Origin: Magicicada septendecula
Taxonomy: Eukaryota; Arthropoda; Insecta; Hemiptera; Cicadidae
Reading direction: 5' to 3'
DNA length: 64,000 nucleotides
Assembly: GCA_034769895.1 (NCBI GenBank)
Contig: CM068370.1
Span: 42,265,344 to 42,329,343 of the forward strand
The position numbers and the translations under genes are program-made. Positions 56,201 through 64,000 of this stretch are shown piece after piece (within the stretch, counting starts at the first letter, position 1; each line of letters starts with the position of its first letter). The notes under the pieces are model-generated. The model was given only the letters and a program-made list of their open reading frames with translations, was not told the DNA's origin and made no database searches.

Positions 56201-56756
56201 TATAAAATTATCCTTATTTTCTTAAGAAATCCAATTCGTTTCACGTTTATACATACCATTATTTTTATGCTACTTGTGCATGTAACATCTTATAGTATAG
56301 TTCTAATTTTTTTACTTAATTATTAATAAGCAGCGCAGGAAATAAAAATAGAATATTTTTCTGAGTCACGAATAGTGCGGTGTCTTCAATAATTAAATGG
56401 GGCAAGCTTAAGACACAGGATGCGTATAAAATTCGTTCAAACAAACTATAGCTGACGCGTCGAATTGAATGTTATGTATAAGATACGGAAATTAATTGTT
56501 AATTAATTATTAACAATATATTAATTGTGATGTAATTATTATTAAGAATTATTGACAATGTAACAATGTACTCTAATGCATGTATTACAAACTTTCTCAC
56601 TTTGTTATATTCTTTACATTAAGTAGGCTTACTTACTAGTGTAGCATTTTTCGGAAGAAAGGGAAACTGTTGCTTAGTGGCAACGCTGTAAGTAAGCGGT
56701 GTGACCTTGACGATACTAGTTCCATGCAGCTGACTTTAGTTCCATGCAGCTGACTT
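53280..56756 (+). mobile_element. Sailor-like (DD82E-type) element, copy 2, intact transposase
   Basis: It begins TAGTCAGCTGCATGGAA and ends TTCCATGCAGCTGACTT, with TA on either side (53278-53279, 56757-56758). Near the right end TTCCATGCAGCTGACTTTAG occurs twice in a row (56720 and 56740), a 20-bp terminal duplication absent from copy 1. The transposase gene has a long leader of about 1.1 kb and about 0.9 kb of trailing sequence with AT tracts. Nearly the whole length matches copy 1 in reverse. Confidence 0.9.
54403..55836 (+). CDS. Sailor-like transposase, intact, 477 aa
   Basis: This DDE transposase of the IS630-Tc1-mariner superfamily would excise and reinsert its own element in the nucleus. 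Residues about 25-160 form the DNA-binding region, with helix-turn-helix-like segments (RKLTAEACGISEQSVQRISN and SKIRADLCQ...ASVLRLLKVLGF). Catalytic residues are Asp207 in IIYLDETW, Asp300 in VIVMDNASYHS and Glu382 in YHCQYNPIELIWAQVK. 81 residues lie between the last two, far more than the 34 of Tc1. This agrees with the group described as DD82E/Sailor, where an extra segment (here about 310-360) is inserted before the Glu. The C-terminus is Ser/Glu-rich. The frame starts at ATGAGTGATATTGAGG and has no stop, shift or missing key residue. The other copy in the window is broken. Assignment to Sailor is from memory of the family. Confidence 0.85.
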   Translation: MSDIEEQYPTFSSSTSSGGVRTGREDIRKQSKVIIANVYKFFKNLAYNEEARRNINFAQVRKLTAEACGISEQSVQRISNTVASADDQGVSVVFSSPRKGYKREHKNTELDDFNKQIVRRTVLEYYDRGEYPTASKIRADLCQKINYSGSEASVLRLLKVLGFEFKKCNDGRKFLMERRDIAALRAKFLRTMHIHRTEDNRPIIYLDETWISQNHTNKYIWQDSRGNGGLKVPTGRSGRLIIAHAGSASTGFIAGAKLVFRGSKHSAASDYHTEMNAEVFKTWFVGMLRSLEEGSVIVMDNASYHSVQIDKPPCSNWRKADIMEWLRKKRISFSTAETRDELLSKEEIRTAKKTYELDQLANEMGHTVVRLPPYHCQYNPIELIWAQVKRYVANKNTTFRLADIEQLAHEALDRITQEDWEKCVRHAEALQEADYSKQCTRDTTVEPFIIHLRVSSDSEPESSESEDEYCRSIKKCI

Positions 56757-57229
56757 TAGTACTTTTTGTTAATGCGATTTTGGAGATGATTTTAACTTCA
56801 CTGCACATCTCACGTAAAACATTCTTTGTTGTGCTATTACGTGCACTCTAAATTTCATTGCCTGAGTTTCGCAACTGATTTGTCTAACCAAAATGGAATC
56901 AATAATTTCATATTAAATCTATGTCAGTTTATTTACTCCTAATGAAAACTTAAATTAGTATTCCCAAAGGGAGATAGGCCTATAAATTTTCTTGTTTCTT
57001 ATTTTATTTTAAACAGTAACAGCTTAATATAGTCACAGTGTAAAGTAACACTGTTAATACTTTTAGTTTCAATTTATTTCTATAACAAACTATGTAATAC
57101 AGATATATGTACAATAGGTAGCCTATATAGTAACAGGTTTTTGTACGTGTTATTTTTTGGAACAGTTTCGTTCGTACCTGTTATTTTCAAATACTAGTTC
57201 AGCACACCTCTAATAGGTACGGCCCAGTA

Positions 57230-57832
57230 AGAAATGGCAGAATAGCATAGTTCAAGAGAGAGACGGAGTGGATTGGAGGAGGACATGAGGAACGATATAG
57301 AAGGACGGCGATTGGTCATCGAAAGACGTGGAACTGCTATAAAGCTCCGCAAGCTGATATAAAGAACTCTATCTGGTGGGACAAACATATTTCGAGAACC
57401 ACGAAGTTTCATATAGGAAGGGCTTTTGTTGAATCAGTTCTGTCTTACGGCTGTGAGGTATGGACGTTGAGCACGGAAATTATACGACAGTTGAATGCCG
57501 TGGAAATGGATTACTTCTGTAGAAGTGCCGGAGTCTCAAGAAGGGAAAGAATAATCAGCGAGGAGATCAGAAGAAGGATGAGTGCAGAAGACACAATTAT
57601 TAACAGAGTAGAACGAAGAGGCCTAAAGTGGTTCGGTCACTTACTCCGAACGGATGAACAGAGATGGCCGAGGAAAATATTTCAGTGGAGGCCCCCGGGC
57701 AGAGGGAAAAGGGGCAGACCTAAACTGTCCTGGTATGAAAACATGTGGAAGGCCATGGAACATCATAACTTGGCAGAAGAAGATGCACAGGACAGAAATA
57801 GATGGCGGTTAGTTGTGGGTATGCGGCAATAA
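57230..57832 (+). pseudogene. LINE 3' fragment with open C-terminus
   Basis: From about 57408 the frame is open to its natural stop: FHIGRAFVESVLSYGCEVWT, then NAVEMDYFCRSAGVSRRERI, RRRMSAEDTIINRVERRGLK WFGHLLRTDEQRWPRKIFQW, RPPGRGKRGRPKLSWYENMW and RNRWRLVVGMRQ. This is the last 140 or so residues of a LINE polymerase. Upstream bases to 57230 read in the same frame with stops. It is 5'-truncated and dead, but its C-terminus is the best preserved in the window. A GA-rich tail follows at 57848-57872. Confidence 0.7.
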
Positions 57833-57874
57833 CCGATGCAAATCCCTTTGAGAGAGAGTGAGAGAGAGAGAGAA

Positions 57875-59190
57875 ATAGTTCAGGGTAATATATGGATCGT
57901 GTTCTGCAAGTAAATACGAAGTACATGAATGCAATTGTCTAGCAAGTGTGTGTGTGTGTGTGTGCGCGCGCGCGCCCAGAGAACGTGTAGGAAAGCTTTG
58001 TATAAATCATTTCTTATTACGAACTGTGAATGTCTCGTATACGTTGTCGTATACGTCCTATTTTCAAGTAATTTAATTTGTAGATCGCGAAGGCACGGAA
58101 TTGCGCCGCGCAATATCCGGCGCCGGCGGACTTCCGTACCGTACGCGTAGACCGTAATATTTCACGGTTTTAATTTTGTGCAGTCTCAGCGGTTGGGAGG
58201 GGGGGTTCCTTTCCTTTAATCCCACAATTCGTGCATTTATCTTATCGTTGTTTGTGCGGATAAAGTTTAAAAATTAAATGCGCCGGCCGAGCTCTTCAAC
58301 CTTTGCTGTTCTTGGCGGTCACTTAGTGTCGTCAAGAACCGTGAAATACAACTTTAGGCTTCAAAACGCTACTGATGCCGCAATCATGAGAATTCCACAT
58401 GTCTTTTTGCGGTTTAAAACTGGAGGCCCAAAACGATCAAAATGTATTCGTCCGCAGTTCTCTCTGTGTTTACCGGCGAAATGTTCTAAATAAAAAAAAA
58501 ATCATGTTCTACTACGAGGGCCGGATCCAGCAAGAATTTAGTGCAGGGGGCAGAATTGACTTTGGGGGGATTTACGGAAAGTTGCGCCATTCTCTAAAGT
58601 CTAAAGTATTGTTACGACGGTCTCACTGATTGTCGTTTGGTACAGTGGAAGACAAAATATAAGACACCAGTGAAGTCACTAAAAATCAGCTTTAATGATC
58701 ACAATTAACAGTTTGTGACCAACAAGGTATTCAGCAAGATTATACTCGTACATTAATTCAAATTAAATTTGTGCATACGCAATAATAATGTCAACTAATA
58801 GAGTCCCGCGTAATAATCAATTTTCACTAATAGCCACTTGAAACGCACTGAGCAATCGCCCGAAGTAAACTAACCACCTGTCCGTCGCTGGATGCTTATA
58901 TTTATACCCCGCTGAAACGCCAGAATAATCGGTCATTTTCTGGATGACGTGTCGAGCAAACTGCGTATTAATGGCGCTCTAGAACCCACTTGAAACCGTG
59001 CTTACGGTCTGGCCTTGAACACAGTGTGCGCCGACCCGTACGGTCTGGAATAGCCTCGACTGTTGACGCATGATAAGTGTCACGTAATTGTCTTTCATCT
59101 CAAAGTAGCAACAGTGTGTACGCACACACACATTACAGCTGGGCTCTGTTGGGATAGCCGAGATATTTGTAGAACGTTCCGTATTACGTA
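57875..59190. other. Gene-free stretch
   Basis: It contains (GT)n(GC)n at 57947-57974 and a GGCCGGATCCAGCAAG block near 58515 similar to one near 59500 (GGCGGATCCAGCAAG), which resembles hAT-type non-autonomous ends. I see no gene. Confidence 0.4.
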
Positions 59191-59194
59191 ATAG

Positions 59195-59495
59195 GAAAAT
59201 CAGTGAAGATACAAACACAGTTCGTTAGTATCAACACAGTACGTTTACTGACGAACAGGTATAAAATCATGTCTGTGTTTGTCAGGTCACTGTTCTTTTA
59301 ACAAAATCACGTACTGTTAAAAGTACACACTACTCATTTATTGTATGTATGAAACAAAAATTAACATGCTAGTAAGGTATTACAGTCACAGTTTAAAGTA
59401 ATCGTGAAGGAAAACCATGAACCTACATAACGTGATGTGATTTTTAAAATCATATTCGCAATCACAAAAGGACGAAAAAATTTCATCTGTAGCAG
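59195..59495 (+). repeat. Direct repeat C, copy 1
   Basis: GTATAAAATCATGTCTGTGT (59260), ACAAAAATTAACATG, and CATAACGTGATGTGATTTT recur in the same order at 60110-60640. Both end just before a GTGAAGATAAA/CAGAGGCGGATCC-type sequence. Element class unknown. Confidence 0.55.
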
Positions 59496-59639
59496 AGGCG
59501 GATCCAGCAAGCAATCCAGCAAGAAAATGAATAGTTGATCCACAGAGTACGAATATAATGGTTGGACCATTCTTCAAGCGTCTTATAATGCAAGCAACGA
59601 TGTTGTGAATAAGTTGCATACGTTCAACCTTATGTGCGG

Positions 59640-60066
59640 GACCATTAGATGAACCCTTAAGTCAGAAAGTAAAGGAACACGCCTAAAATTCTACAAGTTG
59701 ATGGCCCTTCCCACACTTCTTTATGGGTCTGAGAATTGGACTTTAACGAAAGGCCAGACCAGTCGCATCCAAGCGGCTGAAATGCGATTTCTCAGGCACG
59801 TGGCAGGGTATACTCTCCACGATCGTAGAAGAAACACGGATATACGGCAGGAACTGAACATTATGAGTATACTCAACAGGATCGCCCAGTATCGGCTGAT
59901 TTGGTGGGAACATCTTTGCCGAATGGATGACTGCCGCATCCACAAACAACTCGTATAAGCCGAAGGGACGGAGAGGTGTGGGTTGTCCGAGGAAGCGCTG
60001 GAGCGACCAGCTCTAATCTTTGACTATTTGACACCGGAACAAACCATCCTTGGTTTAATCCGTGAA
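59640..60066 (+). pseudogene. LINE 3' fragment with (GAT)n tail
   Basis: TRLKFYKLMALPTLLYGSEN is followed by WTLTKGQTSRIQAAEMRFLR, HVAGYTLHDRRRNTDIRQEL, NIMSILNRIAQYRLIWWEHL and CRMDD, then a stop near 59956. The rest of the C-terminus is out of frame. It ends in (GAT)n(GAC)n at 60067-60090. Same group as 15300-16204 and 33880-35235. Confidence 0.7.
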
Positions 60067-60090
60067 GATGATGATGATGACGATGACGAC
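60067..60090 (+). repeat. (GAT)n tail of LINE
   Basis: A trinucleotide tract directly at the LINE 3' end. Confidence 0.8.
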
Positions 60091-60109
60091 CATTCTTTAA
60101 TAACCTAAA

Positions 60110-60640
60110 GTATAAGTGATAGGATTAGTGAAGATAAAAGTACAGTGTGCTATATCAACATAATACCATTATTAACGTACAAGCATAGGGAATAGAAGAA
60201 ATCTCTTCTATTCGCTACGGTACAAGTATAAAATCACATCTGTGTTTGTCACTTCATTGTTCTTTGAATAAACTTACAGTTTAAAATAGATACTTCTCAT
60301 TTAATTTAAAGTATCAAACAAAAATTAACGTAATACAAAGGTTTTGTAAAATATATACAAAAATATTATATATACAAATAATATAATATAATATAATATA
60401 ATATATTATATTATATTATATTTACAAAACCTTTGTATTAATATGTTTCACCAAGTGCCCAACGAGTCATCAATTAATATCGTGAAAAATTAACGTGGTG
60501 GTAAGGTAAGGTACAGTTACAAAGTAGGCCTAACCCTACATAACGTGATATGGATTTTGTATCACGTTCACAATCACAAAACCGTTCACAAGGCGACGCC
60601 AAAATTTCGTCTGAAGTGACAATTAGGGAGGGGGATTTTC
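60110..60640 (+). repeat. Direct repeat C, copy 2, split by a hairpin MITE
   Basis: It is the second copy of 59195-59495 with TATAAAATCACATCTGTGTT (60229) and CATAACGTGATATGGATTTT (60537). The palindromic element at 60331-60440 interrupts it within the AAATTAACGT block. Confidence 0.55.
60331..60440. mobile_element. Palindromic MITE of 110 bp
   Basis: TAATACAAAGGTTTTGTAAA at the left is repeated exactly in reverse complement at the right (60421-60440). The centre is AT-rich and mostly self-complementary (ATAATATAAT runs). The whole unit can fold into one hairpin; TA sits at each end. Confidence 0.75.
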
Positions 60641-60644
60641 CTCC

Positions 60645-61325
60645 ATTTCCTCCCTCCGTGGATCCGCGTGTGTCTACTACAATGGATTTGGAACACATTA
60701 CATGATACACCTGTTCTGTAGTGTTTACCTTTCTAAACACTTTCGTGGGAATTAAATAACTACGAAAGTCTCTCTTTTACTGATATTGATGAAGAGGGTA
60801 CGACCTTGCCGGGTACGGTTCTCTTCACAAAAAACCATGTTCTGACCGCGGCTTTGTTTGCGTAAACTAACCAGTCAAAGGATGATGGATGCTAAAAGAA
60901 GAAAAGAGAAAAGAGGCCGGTCAAATCGGCTTCATACGAAAGAGAAAAATAGCGTAGATTAAACAACATTACTATCTTTAAAGTAGTTGAAAAGCGTGTG
61001 ATAATGTCTTGAAATCAATCCCGTTAAAATAAATGGTAATAACGCAATAAAAATATGCGTTATTGAAACATTGCTTAGAAGATACTTATTGACTGAATTG
61101 ATTTTCCGGTATTTCAAATTTCAAACGTACATACGCAAAGGCTGTGTAATAAACCTGTTTTATATTAATAAAAAGTTACCACTATATTAGCGTACACTGT
61201 TGAAAAAATGATAAAAACAGCGTAAAAATTAAGAGATTAACAACTTTTCTCGACTCTGAGGGGAGGGGTCTGGTCCCGTTCGTGTCCGCCTCCGTAAATA
61301 CGCCCCTGATCTAACAGATTCATAA
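60645..61325. other. Gene-free stretch
   Basis: I see no gene. A CCTCCCTCCGTGGATCCGCG block near 60650 and TCCGCCTCCGTAAATACGCC near 61288 look like ends of hAT-type non-autonomous repeats, without a target duplication that I can find. Confidence 0.35.
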
Positions 61326-61326
61326 T

Positions 61327-61407
61327 CATCATCGTCATCGTCATCGTCATCTTCATCATCTTCTTCTTCTTCTTCTTCTTCTTCTTCTTCTTCTTCTTCT
61401 TCTTCTT

Positions 61408-61437
<30 letters not shown>
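61327..61437 (-). repeat. (ATC/GTC)n(TTC)n tract, tail of a minus-strand LINE
   Basis: About 26 TTC units preceded by ATC/GTC units. On the minus strand this is a (GAA)n(GAT)n tail following the LINE 3' end at 61438. Confidence 0.85.
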
Positions 61438-61438
<1 letters not shown>

Positions 61439-61830
61439 ACGGTTTTAGGTTTTAGCGGCCTGTTCCTATTCCACAGTCCACCTTTTCTTAGGTCTACTAT
61501 CTTTTTTTTCTGTCTCTAGGGTTGTAATCTTTCGCCATCTTCGGTGTTCTACTTTCTTCCATTTTATTGATGTGTTTGAAGCCATTTTATTCTGTATTCT
61601 TTAATCCTTTTATTAACTCCAAAAATATCTAAATCACTTCTTATCTCTTCATTTCTTTATGATCTCGTCTATTACATCTTTTAACTGATCTTAGAAATTT
61701 AATTTCTGCTGTTTGTATCTTCTGTTCATCTTTTTCCATTATGACCCAAGTTTCAGAACCATACAGTAGTGTAGGTATTGCCATTGTTTTATAAAATTTT
61801 ATTTGGGCAGATTCATCATGAGATTATAAA
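61438..61830 (-). pseudogene. LINE 3' fragment
   Basis: The minus strand reads IKFYKTMAIPTLLYGSETWV and IMEKDEQKIQTAEIKFLRSV, then broken frames with HINKMEESRTPKMAKDYNP and KKRWTVE, ending at the trinucleotide tail. Several stops and frameshifts. Confidence 0.65.
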
Positions 61831-61834
61831 AACG

Positions 61835-64000
61835 TAGCAACATCTCAGTGTACCTAAAGTCAGGAGGCCGTTGAAGACGGAGATCGATAACAGTAGGCCT
61901 ACTACATCACAGACGTCTTACCACCACCCTAAGGCAAGTAAACATATTCGGAACGAACGAGTAGATACGAAAGCAATCATAAAAAGTCAACATTAAAATT
62001 AAATCGTTTGTTTGCCTCGAAGGAACTGAAAGCTCTTTAAACACTGTACCACTTTCCTCGGTGTTAGTACTACAATTTTTGAGAACCTAACTATAGTACT
62101 ACCGTGTTTGTAGAGCACACAGTACTTAAAAACGAATCATATTTTTCTGCGGTTCCCTATTACGTAGTATAGTGGGAAATAAATCAAACAGCTTTACAAT
62201 TGTAAGCTTAAACCGTTTTCCATAATGCGTTTGGGACCGCTTGTATGATTTACACTGTGTCTTATTCAGTCTGGGGCTGTTTGACTTACGAAACCATCAC
62301 ATGACTTTCAAAAGCTTTTTAGTTTTATAATTATGTTTTGTTACTTTGTGTCACTTCCCCGACAAAACTGCTTGCTAAAGTCATACATTACAAGTGGGTA
62401 ATTATTTCTATACTGTAGACAAATTTTTACGTTTCAGTGATGTACGTGTCCGCACTGTGGGGGGGGGGGTGGCTCACGGCGTATCCACTGCTTTCGCTAC
62501 TCCACAAAGCTTAATATTCTTCGCAGCATAGTTGCTAGTCGACATACTTATCGAAAGGTATTAAATCTATTCGTCATGACACATGGGGGTTGATAGGCGT
62601 GTATGGCTTTTTCGCTCGTGTATACTGCGTGACTTGAAAATTTACTTATCAAAAAATTAAACTTAAAGGAGTCAATGGCGATCTAGAATTCGGCGGGGGG
62701 GAGTCCGATTATATAGGTTTCATACAAAAGCAATATATCGGTATGGAGAACCATACATGACCTCCATATTTGAAAATTTATATTTAAAATCGTTTTCAAA
62801 ATGAAATATTTCTATAGAAACTACTTCTTTCTACTTCCTTTCTCTAGCCTTAACCACATAACCACAGTACTGTGGTGAATGACTTGTACCACCTCACGTT
62901 AGCGGACTCGATTTTTACTGATGATAGCAGTCGATTGCACTGCCGAAATGTCTGGTTTTGCAGAAAACATTGAACCACTGCCATACAGCCCGGGAAGGAA
63001 TTTTATAATGTAACAACAAACTACTGTACTTCTTTGTTGCCGATAACGTTGTACAGATATAAAAAATTATCCCCTCCCCGTACAACTATCATTTTCATTT
63101 ATAGAAAATTACCCCGTCGTCCTTCAACTACCCTTTTCATTTATAGATATTTCATTTATCTTTCTACAGTGCATTATGACTTTCTTTTCAGGACACTTTA
63201 TTTATCAAAATTAAGTACTTTAGTCTTGTTAAAACTTAAAGCGTTGCAGGTAAATTACCCCTCCCCCTTAACTTATCTTCACCAAAATCAATAGGCGTTG
63301 AGTCATCTACAACTCGGGCACACATGCAAAAAATTGTGTGATTCTGTTTGAGTTTGCTGCAGTTATCGTTCGCCATAGAAAAAATTCTACTTATAGGGCC
63401 ATAGAAGAAAAATTCTCCAGGTATACCCTACATTCTAATACCATTTGTTGACAATTGCCAAACTTGAAATGTTACTTTGTTTAAACCTTTGGCAGCTTTT
63501 TTGGGGAGCACAAGTTCGCGTATTGATTCGTGTACTGTCCACGTGAAAAAGAGACGAGATAGTAGGTAAACGTAGAGAGGAAGGTACTACAAGATAAATA
63601 GACGTGAAGACAAGCTGACAAACGATAATGAGACGAACGAAACGAAACTGAAGGAGACAAACTGAAACACTGTTTAGCACCCACTACAGTATTGCATGTG
63701 TCGTTTGTGTCAGCGCCTCTGCTACATTCTTGGCAGGCGATCAGCATCCCCAAGGGAAATGTGAACAAAGTGAACGTATTTCAAGCAAACAACAGATTTT
63801 TCTTTACGTAAAGATTCCTGTGAGAGCTTTCAAACGGTTATTTGTTTCTCTGAAACGTCGTTTTTGGAATTCCTCGGCAACAGACATAGGTACTATAGTA
63901 AACAAAGACCGTTCAGTATTCTAAGACCGTTGCATATCACTTTTATAGTCACGTTTTTTTTTAAAGTTCGCGTGCATGTTTTTACGGCGTGTACGAATGC
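61835..64000. other. Gene-free region to the end of the window
   Basis: I see no recognisable gene, repeat unit or structured RNA. There are short G-runs at 62459-62470 and 62693-62702. Frames of 60-95 codons near 63034-63924 overlap on both strands and lack domains. Confidence 0.4.

Larger units (their letters stand above)
52876..57211 (+). repeat. Family A, copy 3, split by a Sailor-like element
   Basis: 52876-53279 matches the left part of family A (CATTCTGCGCATGTGCCGAT near 53008) and 56757-57211 the right part, ending CAGCACACCTCTA as in copy 2. Joining the halves across TA reproduces the ATATAGTACTTTTTG-like site seen intact in copies 1 and 2. The 5' end is truncated compared with copy 1. 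Confidence 0.7.

Overview
This is eukaryotic, AT-rich, intron-era genomic DNA packed with transposable elements; every coding stretch I can name is transposon-derived, and I see no host gene, tRNA, rRNA or CRISPR array. The mix (Jockey-type LINE, mariner, hAT, MULE, long-spacing Tc1/mariner relative, LINE 3' ends with trinucleotide tails, many MITEs, long dinucleotide microsatellites) fits an arthropod, most likely an insect with a large repeat-rich genome (cockroach/termite-like). The species is an inference and is not resolved by the sequence.

Layout. 0-4.3 kb: a hairpin MITE, a hAT-like non-autonomous repeat (family A, copy 1), a decayed Jockey LINE tail, then two hairpin units, one carrying a hammerhead-ribozyme-like core. 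4.3-13.5 kb: three long terminal repeats of Ty3/gypsy-like character without internal genes. The first is followed by four tandem tRNA-Lys primer-site-like motifs; the next two lie head to head around an (AT)n tract and form about 3 kb inverted arms. 13.5-20.4 kb: LINE 3' fragments with (GAA)n tails and long microsatellites. 20.5-27.1 kb: a hAT element with a perfect 8-bp target duplication, into which a 3.46-kb DD82E-type (Sailor-like) element and a MITE inserted. 28-32.4 kb: a three-level nest, mariner inside solo LTR inside a TTA-flanked TIR element, with the empty site preserved at 33.69 kb. 32.4-35.5 kb: family A copy 2 and LINE fragments, one with a 24-bp minisatellite inside its reverse transcriptase. 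36.2-38.5 kb: a MULE with FLYWCH finger and 9-bp target duplication, nested in a hairpin element. 39.1-40.4 kb: a TA-flanked TIR element. 44.7-45.4 kb: a hAT non-autonomous element with 8-bp duplication. 46.3-51.3 kb: a GC-rich, nearly complete two-ORF Jockey-type LINE inserted into an older LINE fragment. 52.9-57.2 kb: family A copy 3 split by an intact second copy of the Sailor-like element, inverted relative to the first. 57-64 kb: further LINE 3' ends, a split direct repeat, a palindromic MITE, and about 2 kb with nothing recognisable.

The elements do not form a pathway; they form an insertion chronology. Oldest are the LINE fragments and family A; hAT, MULE and LTRs followed; the Sailor-like copies are nearly identical to each other and one keeps an uninterrupted 477-codon transposase, so that family was active most recently. 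The Jockey LINE has only one internal stop and is also young. The most unusual signals are the hammerhead-like core at 3.9 kb with related CTGAAGATGG hairpins, the tandem primer-site array at 6.6-6.9 kb, and the intact Sailor-like element with its documented empty site.
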